From NCBI RefSeq assembly GCF_000292525.1, contig NZ_AEYF01000039.1, forward strand, positions 62,001 through 126,000: DNA of 64,000 bases, read 5' to 3'. The position numbers and the translations under genes were made by a program. The notes below the pieces were generated by a model, which searched no databases, was not told where the DNA came from, and saw only the letters and a program-made list of their open reading frames with translations. The stretch is from Rhizobium sp. CCGE 510. Lineage in GTDB: Bacteria; Pseudomonadota; Alphaproteobacteria; Rhizobiales; Rhizobiaceae. Below are positions 46,462 to 56,200 of the stretch, one piece after another (within the stretch, counting starts at the first letter, position 1; every line of letters starts with the position of its first letter).

Positions 46462-47403
46462 ATGTTTCCCATGCCTTCAGCACCTCTCCATCACGATACG
46501 CCTTTGGTTCAGACAGCCCCTGGCTACAGTGCCAGCGGTAAGCCGCTCTGGCTGAAGCTCGATGCGCTGCAGCCTTCCGGCAGCTTCAAGCTGCGCGGCG
46601 TCGGCCGGCTTTGCCAGCATGAGGTGGAAAATGGTGCGCGCGAGATCTTCTGTGCGTCCGGCGGCAATGCCGGTATTGCCGCGGCTTACGCCGGCCGGGC
46701 GCTCGGTGTGCCGGTCACCATCGTCGTGCCGGAGACGACGGCCGCCGATGTCCGGCAGACGATTGCCGCAACCGGCGCGAAAGTGCTCGTTCATGGTTCG
46801 GTGTTTGACGAAACCAATGCCCATGCGGTCGAACTCGCCCTGAGCCGCAAGGCAACCTATGTGCACCCCTTCGACCATCCGCTTCTGTGGGATGGCCATG
46901 CGACGCTGATCGACGAGGTGGTGGCGAAGGGTGTCAAATTCGATTGCGTCGTCACCAGCGTCGGCGGCGGTGGGCTGCTTGCCGGCATCGTCGAGGGGTT
47001 GAAGCGAAACGGGCTTTCCGATGTGCCGGTGATCGCCGTCGAAACCGAAGGAGCGGCCTCGCTGAACGCCAGCCTCGAGGCGAAGGAGCGGATCACCCTT
47101 GCCGCCATTACCTCGATTGCCACTTCGCTCGGCGCGCGGCAGGTGGCGCAGCACGTCTTCGATCTGCCGAACCAGCATCCGATCGAAAGCATTGTCGTCA
47201 GCGACGCCGATGCCGTTGCCGCCTGCCTGAAATTTGCCGATGCGCAGCGCATTCTGGTCGAGCCGGCCTGTGGTGCGGCACTGGCCGTCGCCGATGTGCG
47301 TGCCGGGCTGCTTGCCCGCTTTAACAATCCGCTGATCGAGGTCTGCGGCGGCATCGGCGTGTCGCTCGAAAAGCTTAAGGTCTGGAAAGAGAAGTTTCTC
47401 TGA
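46462..47403 (+). CDS. PLP-dependent serine/threonine dehydratase-like protein
   Basis: 313 residues from an ATG at 46462 (ATG at 46471 equally possible; neither has a good ribosome site). Fold-type II PLP enzyme: LDALQPSGSFKLRGV holds the PLP lysine, CASGGNAGIAAAY binds the substrate carboxylate and SVGGGGLLAGIVEG the phosphate. It is closest in pattern to eukaryote-type L-serine/threonine dehydratase without an ACT domain, so a catabolic enzyme is more likely than IlvA. It runs against leuB and leuD on the other strand. Confidence 0.85.
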   Translation: MFPMPSAPLHHDTPLVQTAPGYSASGKPLWLKLDALQPSGSFKLRGVGRLCQHEVENGAREIFCASGGNAGIAAAYAGRALGVPVTIVVPETTAADVRQTIAATGAKVLVHGSVFDETNAHAVELALSRKATYVHPFDHPLLWDGHATLIDEVVAKGVKFDCVVTSVGGGGLLAGIVEGLKRNGLSDVPVIAVETEGAASLNASLEAKERITLAAITSIATSLGARQVAQHVFDLPNQHPIESIVVSDADAVAACLKFADAQRILVEPACGAALAVADVRAGLLARFNNPLIEVCGGIGVSLEKLKVWKEKFL

Positions 47404-47416
47404 TCTGAGATCAAAG

Positions 47417-47440
47417 AAAAAGCCGGGCAAAACCCGGCTT
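47417..47440. terminator. Bidirectional terminator between the dehydratase and leuD
   Basis: AAGCCGGG (47420-47427) pairs with CCCGGCTT (47433-47440), loop of 5. Leftward it is followed by TTTCTTTG, so it best serves leuD. Confidence 0.82.
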
Positions 47441-47463
47441 AATCTAAAACCAGTTGAAGCAGC

Positions 47464-48072
47464 TCAAGCCGCCCAAGGGTGCGAAGCGGCATTCTTCTTT
47501 TCGAAGCTGTCGATCGCCCTGCCCTTTTCCAGGGTCAGGCCGATATCGTCGAGGCCGTTCAGCAAGCAGTGGCGCTTGAATTCGTCGAGATCGAACTTGA
47601 TCAAGCCACCATCAGGGCCGGTGATCTCGAGGTTCTCAAGGTCGATGGACAGGATGGCATTGGAGCCGCGCGAGGCGTCGTCCATCAGCTTGTCGAGATT
47701 TTCCTGGCTGACCATGATCGGCAGGATGCCGTTCTTGAAGCAGTTGTTGTAGAAAATGTCGGCGAAGCTGGTCGAGATGACGCAGCGGATACCGAAATCG
47801 AGCAGCGCCCATGGCGCATGCTCGCGCGAGGAGCCGCAGCCGAAATTGTCGCCGGCAACCAGGATCTTGGCATCGCGGTAGGCCGGCTTGTTCAGCACGA
47901 AATCGGGATTTTCGGAGCCGTCTTCGTGATAACGGGCTTCGGCGAAAAGGCCGGTGCCGAGGCCGGTGCGCTTGATCGTTTTCAGATAATCCTTCGGAAT
48001 GATCATGTCGGTGTCGACGTTGACGACCGGCAGAGGCGCGGCAACGCCCGTGAGCTTCACGAATTTATCCAT
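47464..48072 (-). CDS. leuD: 3-isopropylmalate dehydratase small subunit
   Basis: Small subunit of the LeuCD isomerase in leucine synthesis. 202 residues: VDTDMIIPKDYLKTI near the start, AGDNFGCGSSREHAPWALLD and the FADIFYNNCFKNGILP block are typical. leuC is not in this window, so the subunits are encoded apart, as usual in rhizobia. Transcribed leftward with its own terminator. Confidence 0.97.
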   Translation of the reverse strand: MDKFVKLTGVAAPLPVVNVDTDMIIPKDYLKTIKRTGLGTGLFAEARYHEDGSENPDFVLNKPAYRDAKILVAGDNFGCGSSREHAPWALLDFGIRCVISTSFADIFYNNCFKNGILPIMVSQENLDKLMDDASRGSNAILSIDLENLEITGPDGGLIKFDLDEFKRHCLLNGLDDIGLTLEKGRAIDSFEKKNAASHPWAA

Positions 48073-48205
48073 GACCCATGCTCCATTTCAGCAAATCTAC
48101 TTCCTGATTTTGCATCTAGTCCAGTTTTCCGCCGAAATGAAGGAGAATCTTTGAAAGGTGGTGGCCACGCGACGTTTCGCGCGACCTGCCAATGTGGGTA
48201 TTTCG

Positions 48206-48628
48206 TTATTTGGTTGGCGCGTTCAGGCCCCAGAGGACGCCATAGGGATCACGAAGCTGGCCGTAGCGGTCGCCCCAGAACATCAGTTCGACCGGCATGA
48301 CGACCTCGGCGCCGGCGGCGACCGCGCGCTCCCACCAGAAATCGATATCGTCGATAACCAGCTGGATGGCGAAGCCTTCATGGCCTTTGAAGGGATGGCC
48401 GTATTCGGGATAGGCATCCGACAGCATGAGGGAGCTGCCGTTGATATAAAGATGCACATGCATCGTCCGGCCGCTCTCGTCGACCGGCACGATATAGGCT
48501 TCTTCGGCGCCGAAGGCCTTCTTGTAGAATTCCGCGGCTTTTACGGCACCGCCGACCGTCAGATAGGGAAGCAGGCCATTCTTGACCGGCGGCATCTTGA
48601 CTGGATTGTTTTCCGTTGTCGCATCCAT
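48206..48628 (-). CDS. PhnB-like glyoxalase/bleomycin-resistance fold protein
   Basis: 140 residues of the vicinal oxygen chelate superfamily, PhnB/YdcI subtype: LTVGGAVKAAEFYKKAFGAE and the ending WGDRYGQLRDPYGVLWGL are typical. These are small cytosolic metal-dependent or non-catalytic proteins of mixed function. The ATG at 48628 follows GGACGA. No substrate can be assigned. Confidence 0.85.
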   Translation of the reverse strand: MDATTENNPVKMPPVKNGLLPYLTVGGAVKAAEFYKKAFGAEEAYIVPVDESGRTMHVHLYINGSSLMLSDAYPEYGHPFKGHEGFAIQLVIDDIDFWWERAVAAGAEVVMPVELMFWGDRYGQLRDPYGVLWGLNAPTK

Positions 48629-48737
48629 GTTCGTCCTCCATTTGTTTTAAAGCGCCGGCAGAATGCCCGGCTGCCTCTAAGACGTATGATGGAAACATGA
48701 TGCGACAGTGTCGGTCGGTTTTTTAAGCGTGAGCTGC

Positions 48738-48971
48738 TCAGAGATCGATGATCGTGCCGCGGCCGTCGTTCCAGATGCGCATCTCCGGCTTACCGTTGTT
48801 TGCCTTGGCGCGGACTGGAACGGGCTTCATCTTCATCGAAAGCGCGCGTCCGACCATGAGCACGGTCAGGATGCCGCCGACGGCAAGTGTCACCGAGAAG
48901 GTGAAAACCAGCATGGCCACGAAAACGGTGGCGCCGGCAAGCATGAAGAAGATGGAGCGAATGTTTTGCAT
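48738..48971 (-). CDS. Small membrane hypothetical protein
   Basis: 77 residues from an ATG at 48971 with AAAGG ahead. A long hydrophobic stretch (about 5-45) is followed by a basic segment and the tail MRIWNDGRGTIIDL. No family recognised with confidence; similar short tails occur in rhizobial hypothetical membrane proteins. It is divergent from the CoA-lyase gene (140 bases between starts). Confidence 0.65.
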   Translation of the reverse strand: MQNIRSIFFMLAGATVFVAMLVFTFSVTLAVGGILTVLMVGRALSMKMKPVPVRAKANNGKPEMRIWNDGRGTIIDL

Positions 48972-49111
48972 GGGTTTGAGACCTTTCTTCGGAAAGGAAT
49001 GTGGTCCTTCTCTTTCCTCTCTGCAAGGCAAGCGTGGCTTTTTGTTGTTCTGCGGGTCGTTCCCGGGCGGACTGCTTGCTTCGGCCTTCAAAGCTTGGCA
49101 CTAATTCGGCC

Positions 49112-50017
49112 ATGAGCCGAAACCCCGCGACCCGTTCCGCCCGCCTGCGCCGTTCGGTGCTGAGTGTGCCCGCCATCAATCTGCGCGCCCTCGAAAAGAC
49201 CCATACGGTCGATTGCGATGCGGTGATCTTCGATCTCGAAGATTCCGTGGCGCCGGAAAAGAAGGGGCAAGCGCGGGAAAACCTGAGGCGCTTCTTTTCG
49301 GATCGACCGCTCGAAAACAAGGAGCGGATCATCCGCATCAACAGCCTGTCATCGGATTTCGGCCCGGCCGACATGGAGCTGGTGACGGCGCTTGGTCCCG
49401 ATGCCGTGCTGCTGCCGAAGGTCGACGAACCGCAGGATATCACTGATATCGGCGATCTTCTCTTTGAAGCGGATGCGCCGGACGATCTGCGCATCTGGGC
49501 GATGATCGAGACTCCGCGCGGTATCTTGAATGCAGCGGCAATCGCGGAAGCCGGACGCACGACGGGCTCGCGGCTCGACTGCCTCGTCGTCGGGCTCAAC
49601 GACCTTCGCAAGGAAACGGGCGTGATGGCGCAGCCGGGGCGGAGTTATCTCGTGCCGTGGCTGATGCAGGTCGTCCTGGCGGTCAGCGCTTACGGGCTCG
49701 ATGCGATCGACAGCGTCTTCAACGATTTCAGGGACGAGCAGGGGTTCGATGCCGAATGCCTAGAGGGCCGGGCCATGGGCTTTGCCGGCAAGATGCTGAT
49801 CCATCCGACGCAGATCGAGCCCGCCAACTGCCATTTCGGCCCGGATCCTGCGGCGATTGCGGAAGCGGAGGTGATCATATCAGCCTTTGCCGACCCCGCT
49901 GCCGAAGGTCTGAACGTCATCAATTCCGGTGGGCGGATGATCGAGCGGCTGCATCTTGTCCAGGCCGAAGCTCTGGTTCATAAAGCTCGCCTGATTTCTG
50001 CAAGAAAGCCCGCCTGA
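49112..50017 (+). CDS. HpcH/HpaI (CitE-like) CoA ester lyase
   Basis: 301 residues from the ATG at 49112 (ribosome site weak; an upstream frame to 49001 overlaps the neighbour's leader). RRSVLSVPAIN, DAVIFDLEDSVAP, RINSL, VVGLNDLRKE and AGKMLIHPTQI mark the citrate lyase beta/malyl-CoA lyase family with metal-binding Glu and Asp. CitDF partners are absent, so it is a stand-alone lyase of malyl-CoA or a similar ester; the substrate is not decided. Its stop overlaps the next start (TGATG). Confidence 0.87.
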   Translation: MSRNPATRSARLRRSVLSVPAINLRALEKTHTVDCDAVIFDLEDSVAPEKKGQARENLRRFFSDRPLENKERIIRINSLSSDFGPADMELVTALGPDAVLLPKVDEPQDITDIGDLLFEADAPDDLRIWAMIETPRGILNAAAIAEAGRTTGSRLDCLVVGLNDLRKETGVMAQPGRSYLVPWLMQVVLAVSAYGLDAIDSVFNDFRDEQGFDAECLEGRAMGFAGKMLIHPTQIEPANCHFGPDPAAIAEAEVIISAFADPAAEGLNVINSGGRMIERLHLVQAEALVHKARLISARKPA

Positions 50018-50223
50018 TGAAACTCTACCGCTTCCTGACCGGTCCCGACGATGCTTCCTTCTGCCATAAGGTCACCGCCGCCCTCAACAAGGGCTGGTTG
50101 CTGGAGGGCTCGCCGACCTATGCCTTCAATGCCGCGACCGGCGCGATGCAGTGCGGCCAGGCCGTCGTCAAGACCGTCGAAGGCAAGGATTATCATCCCG
50201 AGATGAAGCTCTCCGAGCAGTAG
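50017..50223 (+). CDS. DUF1737 protein
   Basis: 68 residues, starting in the stop codon of the CoA-lyase gene. MKLYRFLTGPDDASFC, ALNKGWLLEGSPTYAF and the GQAVVK end are DUF1737 blocks. Function unknown; frequently coupled to the CitE-like gene in Rhizobium (pattern knowledge). The mid part resembles a short beta-hairpin fold often used for oligomerisation, but that is speculation. Confidence 0.85.
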   Translation: MKLYRFLTGPDDASFCHKVTAALNKGWLLEGSPTYAFNAATGAMQCGQAVVKTVEGKDYHPEMKLSEQ

Positions 50224-50249
50224 TAGCACGTTCCGCCTAACGCGCGATA

Positions 50250-50687
50250 TCAGCGCTCGGCGGCTTCCTCGGCGCTTTCCTCGATCCGCTCCATATCATC
50301 ATCGCTCAGCCCGAAATGGTGGCCGATCTCGTGGATCAGGACGTGGGTGATGATGTCGCCGAGCGTCTCGTCATTCTCTGCCCAGTAATCGAGAATGGGG
50401 CGGCGGTAGAGGCGGATGCGGTTGGGCATCTCGCCGGTTTCCACGGTGAAACGTTCGGAAATGCCCCTGCCCTCGAAAAGACCAAGCAGATCGAAAGGAG
50501 TTTCCAGCGCCATGTCTTCGAACACGTCGTCATCGGGGAAATCTTCGATCTCGATCGTCAGGTTGGTGGTCAACTGGCGGAATTCTTCCGGCAGATGGCT
50601 GTAGGCCTCCATGGCCAGCGACTCGAAGGCGCTTATCGTCGGCGCATGGCGGTCCCGCCAATCATCGCTCTGGTCTATGCGGGCCAT
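50250..50687 (-). CDS. Minimal zincin-like metallopeptidase
   Basis: 145 residues from an ATG at 50687 behind GGAAGGA. HEIGHHFGLSD (119-129) fits HExxHxxGxxD, with His119, His123 and Asp129 as likely zinc ligands and Glu120 as base. The rest is acidic. It belongs to a family of compact cytosolic zincins (TTHA0227-like) of unknown substrate. It is divergent from the SOS operon, with 160 bases between the two starts and the LexA box in the gap. Confidence 0.87.
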   Translation of the reverse strand: MARIDQSDDWRDRHAPTISAFESLAMEAYSHLPEEFRQLTTNLTIEIEDFPDDDVFEDMALETPFDLLGLFEGRGISERFTVETGEMPNRIRLYRRPILDYWAENDETLGDIITHVLIHEIGHHFGLSDDDMERIEESAEEAAER

Positions 50688-50812
50688 GAATAATCCTTCC
50701 TTTGCGGGCCATATAGAACCTTTATCGCCGATTTTCGAGTGCGGAATCAAAGGCAGGAATAAATTCATATAAAATGGCCGTTGACTCTTCATTGGCTCTC
50801 TGGAATCTATAA

Positions 50813-50827
50813 GAACATAACAGGAAC
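50813..50827 (+). promoter_or_regulatory. LexA (SOS) box of imuA-imuB-dnaE2
   Basis: GAAC-ATAACAG-GAAC is an exact GAAC-N7-GAAC direct repeat, the alphaproteobacterial LexA operator (reverse of GTTC-N7-GTTC). It lies 20 bases before the imuA ATG. A TTGACT hexamer at 50781 and CTATAA at 50807-50812 lie just upstream, although their spacing is long. Confidence 0.92.
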
Positions 50828-50847
50828 AAGATGAATTGGAGAACGCC

Positions 50848-51792
50848 ATGGCGCAGCACGCCCTGGCGCGCGAGCGGCTTTTTGCGCTCCGCGAAACCAT
50901 CGCCAGACTGGAGGGAAAGCCCGCGCCGGCGCTTGCGGCGGCCGAGCGGGAAACCCTGGCGGAAGGCGGCAAGGCGCCTCGGAGACGCGTTCTGCCGCCA
51001 CTGGCGTTTGGGGTGGAATGTCTTGATGAGGGGCTGGAAGGCGGCCTGCCGCTCGATGCAATCACCGAATTCCGCTCGGCTCTGTCTCGCGATGCAGGTG
51101 CGGCAAGCGGGCTGGCGATGGCTGTCGCCGCGCGGCTGCAGAAGCAGGAAGCGGATGCCGGCAGGCTTTCGCCGTTCCTCTGGATCGGCGATGCTGTCGG
51201 CACGCTGGAGGCCGGTCGTCCCTATGCCCCTGGGCTTCTGGATTTCGGACTAAGCCCGGAGCGGTTTCTCCATGCGGCACCGCGCAAGCTGGACGAGGCA
51301 CTCTGGCTGGTGGAGACCGCGGTGGAAAGCGCTGCTTTCTCGGCCGTCATCTTCGAAGTGCGCGGCAATCCGGCCCATTTCGGCCTGACCGAAAGCCGCA
51401 GGCTTAGTCTTCGGGCGCGTGCTGCCGGCCGCCCGCTCTTTATTGTCCGTCAAGCGGGAGCGGAGGAGGCAAGCAGCGCGGCCTTCCGTCTGCATGTCGA
51501 ACCGGCCCCGTCCGGTCTGCGGCCATTGCCGGATGGATCGAAGCTTTCCGGCAGTGTCGGCAATCCGATTTTCCGTCTCACGCTGGAGAAGAGCCGCAAT
51601 CCGGCCCCGCTCTCCTTTTTTCTGGAGTGGAACCCCCATGAACGCGAATTTCTCCCCGTCGCCGAACCAAACCTCGTTCGTCCTCCAGGCGAACAGTCAA
51701 CGCATTCTGGCGCTCAGCTTCCCGCATCTGCCAACGGACCGCATCGCCCGCAGGCGGTGGGGGCTCTCCTGGCGTTCGAAAGGGCGTCCTGA
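50848..51792 (+). CDS. imuA: SOS mutagenesis accessory protein ImuA
   Basis: 314 residues from an ATG at 50848 with GGAG ahead. ImuA is a RecA/SulA-fold protein needed with ImuB and DnaE2 for damage-induced mutagenesis. Blocks seen: LPPLAFGVECLDEGLEGGLP, LDAITEFR, FLWIGD and AGRPLFIVR. The Walker motif is degenerate, as usual. The 3' 155 bases overlap imuB in another frame, and the residues there (after about 263) are not conserved-looking. Confidence 0.9.
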   Translation: MAQHALARERLFALRETIARLEGKPAPALAAAERETLAEGGKAPRRRVLPPLAFGVECLDEGLEGGLPLDAITEFRSALSRDAGAASGLAMAVAARLQKQEADAGRLSPFLWIGDAVGTLEAGRPYAPGLLDFGLSPERFLHAAPRKLDEALWLVETAVESAAFSAVIFEVRGNPAHFGLTESRRLSLRARAAGRPLFIVRQAGAEEASSAAFRLHVEPAPSGLRPLPDGSKLSGSVGNPIFRLTLEKSRNPAPLSFFLEWNPHEREFLPVAEPNLVRPPGEQSTHSGAQLPASANGPHRPQAVGALLAFERAS

Positions 51793-53248
51793 AACGCCGC
51801 CTATCGTCTGTTCCGGCAAGCTCAACAATGCCATGCGGCTGACGGCCCTGGACGAGTTGGCCGAGAGGCTGGGCCTGAAGAAGGAGCAGGGCGTTGCCGA
51901 AGCGCGCGCCATGTACCCAATGCTCGAGGTCGCGGAAGAGGATCCGGCCGCCGACCGCCGGTTGCTGGAGGCCATTGCCGACTGGTGCGACCGCTATACG
52001 CCGCTGGTGGCGTTCGACGGCAAGGACGGCCTGTTTCTCGATATTAGCGGCTGCGCCCATCTCTTCGGCGGGGAAAAGACGCTTCTCAAGGATGTGCTGT
52101 CGCGGCTTTTTCATATGGGGTTCGATGCGCGCGGGGCGATCTCTTCGTCGCCAGGCCTTTCCTGGGCCGCGTCGCGCTTCGGGCAAGGCGGCGTGATCGA
52201 GGACGAGGAGACGAACCATGTGCTGCTGCCCTTGCCGGTCGCGGCCTTGCGGCTGGAAGGACGAACCGTCGATGCCCTGAAGAAGCTCGGTCTGAAATAT
52301 GTCGGCGACGTCATCGATGCACCGCGCGCGCCGCTGACCCGCCGGTTCGGCCCGGGGCTGCTTCTGCGTCTCGACCAGGCGCTGGGACGTGAAGAGGAGC
52401 CGGTCTCGCCCCGGCGTCCGATAGCCAGCCTCTCGGCCGAAAGCCGGTTGATCGAGCCGATCGGGACGGAAGAACAGATCCTTGCCGTCACCAGGCAGGT
52501 CGCCGTGTCGCTGCAGCCGTCGCTGGAGGCGCGAGGCGCCGGCGGGCGGGTGTTCGAACTGGTGTTGTTCCGAGTCGACGGTAGGGTCTTTCGTATCTCC
52601 GTCGGCGCTTCGCAGCCGCTTCGCGAACCAAAGTTCATTGCCGGGCTTTTTTCCGAGCGATTGCAGGCGGTCTATGACGATCTCGATGCCGGCTATGGTT
52701 TTGAAATCCTGCGGTTGAATGTGTTGCGGCATGATCCCTTCAACGAGGCACAGGCTGATTTCGAGGGCGACCGCCAGGGAGAAATCTCGCTTTCGGCCTT
52801 CGTCGATCGCGTCTCGGCCCGGCTTGGCGCGGATTGCCTGCAAAGCTTCCAGCTTCGCGAGAGCCATGTGCCGGAACGCGCCGTCATCACGGTTCCTGTG
52901 ATGGATGGCCTTCCCAGGCGGAAGGCGGCACAGGACAGCCAGCTTCCTTTCCGCCAAGCGCGTCCGCTACGGCTCATTGCCACGCCGGAGCCGGTCGAGA
53001 TCATGCTTGCCGAAGTGCCCGATGGTCCGCCGCAGGTTTTCCGCTGGCGGCGCATGCAGCATCAGGTGGCAAGAAGCGAGGGCCCGGAACGGATTGCCAT
53101 GGAGTGGTGGATCGACGGGGATGACGCCGAGGCGCGTGACTATTTCCGCATCGAGGATGAGACCGGACATCGCTTCTGGATCTATCGTCGCGGTTTTTAT
53201 GGCCGGGAACTCGACCCCCTCTGGTTCATACACGGTGTGTTTGCATGA
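51638..53248 (+). CDS. imuB: Y-family-like polymerase adapter ImuB
   Basis: 536 residues from an ATG at 51638 (TGGAGTGGA ahead). RILALSFPHLPTDRIARRRW opens the Y-family fold; VAFDGKDGLFLDISGCAHLFG replaces the catalytic SIDE block, so the acidic metal ligands of true Y polymerases are missing and the protein should be a catalytically inactive adapter that links DnaE2 to the beta clamp. The fingers/little-finger parts and C-terminal tail are complete. It overlaps imuA by 155 bases and dnaE2 by ATGA. Confidence 0.93.
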   Translation: MNANFSPSPNQTSFVLQANSQRILALSFPHLPTDRIARRRWGLSWRSKGRPETPPIVCSGKLNNAMRLTALDELAERLGLKKEQGVAEARAMYPMLEVAEEDPAADRRLLEAIADWCDRYTPLVAFDGKDGLFLDISGCAHLFGGEKTLLKDVLSRLFHMGFDARGAISSSPGLSWAASRFGQGGVIEDEETNHVLLPLPVAALRLEGRTVDALKKLGLKYVGDVIDAPRAPLTRRFGPGLLLRLDQALGREEEPVSPRRPIASLSAESRLIEPIGTEEQILAVTRQVAVSLQPSLEARGAGGRVFELVLFRVDGRVFRISVGASQPLREPKFIAGLFSERLQAVYDDLDAGYGFEILRLNVLRHDPFNEAQADFEGDRQGEISLSAFVDRVSARLGADCLQSFQLRESHVPERAVITVPVMDGLPRRKAAQDSQLPFRQARPLRLIATPEPVEIMLAEVPDGPPQVFRWRRMQHQVARSEGPERIAMEWWIDGDDAEARDYFRIEDETGHRFWIYRRGFYGRELDPLWFIHGVFA

Positions 53249-56200
53249 AGAGCGGGTCCGCATTTTTCGAGATCGGCGTGAGAACGAATTTTTCGTTTCT
53301 CGAAGGCGCCTCCAGTCCGGAAGAGATGGTCGTGCAGGCCGCTCATCTCCGACTCGGCGGTCTCGGAATTGCGGATCGGAATTCGGTTGCCGGCGTGGTC
53401 AGGGCGCATGCGCAGGCGGAGCAGCTTGAGGAGAGATACAAGAACAGCGATGCGATTATGGCCGAAGCGGAGAAGCAAGGGAAAAAAGAAACGATTCTCG
53501 ATCCGATCCGGGTTCAGCCGGGCGCCCGTCTCGTGTTTTCCGATGATACACCTGATATCCTTGCCTACCCACGCAATCGGCGGGGCTGGGCAAATCTCTG
53601 CCGTCTTCTCAGCGCCGGCAATCTGAAGGAGGAAGCGGTCAAGGGAAGCTGCATCCTGACGGAAGCGGAGCTGATGGAATGGGGGGACGAGATGATGCTT
53701 GCGCTCGTTCCCGATCGCACCCTTATCGATCATCCGGCGGGTCAGTCGGCGCTGGAAGATTATCTGGAACGATTTAGGAGACGGTTCCGCAAGGCTTTTT
53801 TTATGGCGCTGGCGCCAGCCTATGACGGCCGTGACAGGCAGGTCTTTGCGGTGCTTGCCATGCTTGCGGCCCGAAATCGCGTGCCGCTGATTGCCACCAA
53901 CCAGCCGCTTTATCATCATCCTGAACGCCGGCCGCTTTCGGATGTGGTGATCGCGATCCGGGAGCATGTACAGATAGCGCAAGCCGGATTCCTGCTGGCG
54001 CCGAATGCCGAGCGCTACCTCAAGGATTCACGTGAAATGGTCCGGATCTTCCGGGACTATCCTGGTGCGATCGAAAATAGCCAGGCCTTGTTCGGCAAAC
54101 TGACCTTTTCGCTGAAGGAGTTGGAGCATAATTATCCACCTGAAAACGATCCCGGCGAAACGCCGCAGCAGACGCTCGAGAGGCTGACCAGGGCAGGAGC
54201 CGCAAGGCGTTATCCCGAGGGTGTTCCGCTCAAGGTGGCGACGCAGATCGATTACGAGTTAAAACTCATCGGCGACAAGAACTACGCTTCCTATTTCCTG
54301 ACGGTTCACAGGATCATTCAGCATGCCCGTTATGACCTCAAGGTCTTGTGCCAAGGACGGGGATCGGCGGCAAATTCGGTCATCTGCTACTGCCTCGAAA
54401 TTACGGAAGTCGATCCTCAAAAGAGCACGCTGCTGTTCGACCGTTTCATTTCGATGGATCGCGACGAACCGCCGGATATCGACGTCGATTTCGAGCACGA
54501 TCGGCGCGAAGAGGTCATCCAGTACATCTACAGAACCTACAAGAGAGAACATGCCGGGCTGACGGCGGGGGTGACCACCTACCGTACCCGTTCGGCCGGC
54601 CGCGAGGTCGCCAAGGCCTTCGGGCTGTCGGAGGATGTCCAGTCGGCAATCAGCAGCCTCGTCTGGGGCTGGTCGGAAGATAATCTTTCCGAGAGGGATG
54701 CCAGGGCGGCCGGTCTCGACATCAAGGATCCGGTCACCAGGAACGTGCTGAAATATGCCTCCGAGCTTCTCGGCTTCCCCCGCCACCTCACCCAGCATGT
54801 CGGCGGCTTCGTCATCACCCGGGACCGGCTCGACGAGGTGGTGCCGATCATGAAGACGGCCATGCCGGATCGCTACATGATCGAATGGGACAAGGACGAT
54901 CTCGACAACGTCAAGATCCTCAAGGTGGATGTGCTGGCGCTCGGCATGCTGACCTGCCTGCGGAAAGGTTTTTCGCTGCTTGAACTGCATTACGACGTGA
55001 AGAAGACGCTCGCGGATCTCGGCAACCGGGAGCATGGGGACGAAGGCAAACCGGTTTACGAGATGATGGGCCGGGCCGATACGCTTGGCGTCTTCCAGAT
55101 CGAGAGCCGGGCGCAGATGAGCATGCTGCCGCGCCTGAAGCCGAAGCTGTTCTACGACCTCGTCATCGAGGTGGCGATCGTCCGGCCCGGACCGATCCAG
55201 GGCGATATGGTGCACCCCTATCTGAAGCGCCGGGAGCAGCGGGCCAAGAATATCCCGATCGACTATCCGAGCAAGGAACTGGAAACGGTTCTGGAAAGAA
55301 CCCTCGGCGTGCCGCTGTTTCAGGAACAGGCGATGCAGATCGCCATCACCGCTGCAGGCTTCAAACCGGCGGAGGCCGACAAGCTTCGCAGGGCGATGGC
55401 GACATTCAAGCGAACCGGCACGATCGGCAATTTCGAGACGCGGTTCATCGAAGGAATGGCCTCGAAGGGTTATGCTCCGGAATTCGCGCAGCAGTGTTTC
55501 AACCAGATCAAAGGTTTCGGTGAATATGGTTTCCCCGAAAGCCATGCCGCCTCCTTCGCGCTACTGGTCTACGCCTCCTCATGGCTCAAGGCCTATTATC
55601 CCGACGTCTTCTGCGCGGCGATGCTGAATTCCCAGCCAATGGGGTTCTATGCGCCGGCGCAGCTGGTGCGGGATGCACGCGAGCACGGGGTCAAAATCCT
55701 GCCGGTCGACATCAATGAATCCAACTGGGATTGCGGTCTGGAAGAGGCCGCTTTCCATCCGAATGCCGTCGATTTCCGCCACCATGAGATGCGCGGGATC
55801 ATCAAGGCCCGGCACGCGGTGCGGCTCGGCTTTCGGCAGATCAAGGGCGTCTCGGACAAAGAGATGGAGCTGCTCGTTGGAAATCGAGGCAAAGGATATG
55901 GTTCCGTTCGCGATCTCTGGCTGCGGTCCGGTCTGCAGAAGTCCGTCATCGAGCGACTGGCGGATGCGGATGCGTTCCAGTCCCTCAGATTATCACGACG
56001 CGACGCGCTCTGGGCGGTGCGGGCGCTGGATGTGAAGAGCGCGGCCGAGGAGCTGCCGCTTTTCGAGCAAGCCCGTCATCTCGACCTCCAGATCGAGCCG
56101 GCAACGAAGCTGCCGGAAATGCTGCCGGGAGAGCAGGTTATCGAGGATTATCGTTATCTCTCGCTGTCGCTGAAGGCGCATCCGGTCTCCTTCCTGCGCG

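Noticed and set aside
50690..51203. Upstream extension of the zincin gene
   Set aside because: The added residues are antisense to imuA and the family start has a good ribosome site at 50687.
54024..54039. Possible parS in dnaE2
   Set aside because: GGATTCACGTGAAATG matches only 12 of 16 bases and sits in a well-conserved coding region.
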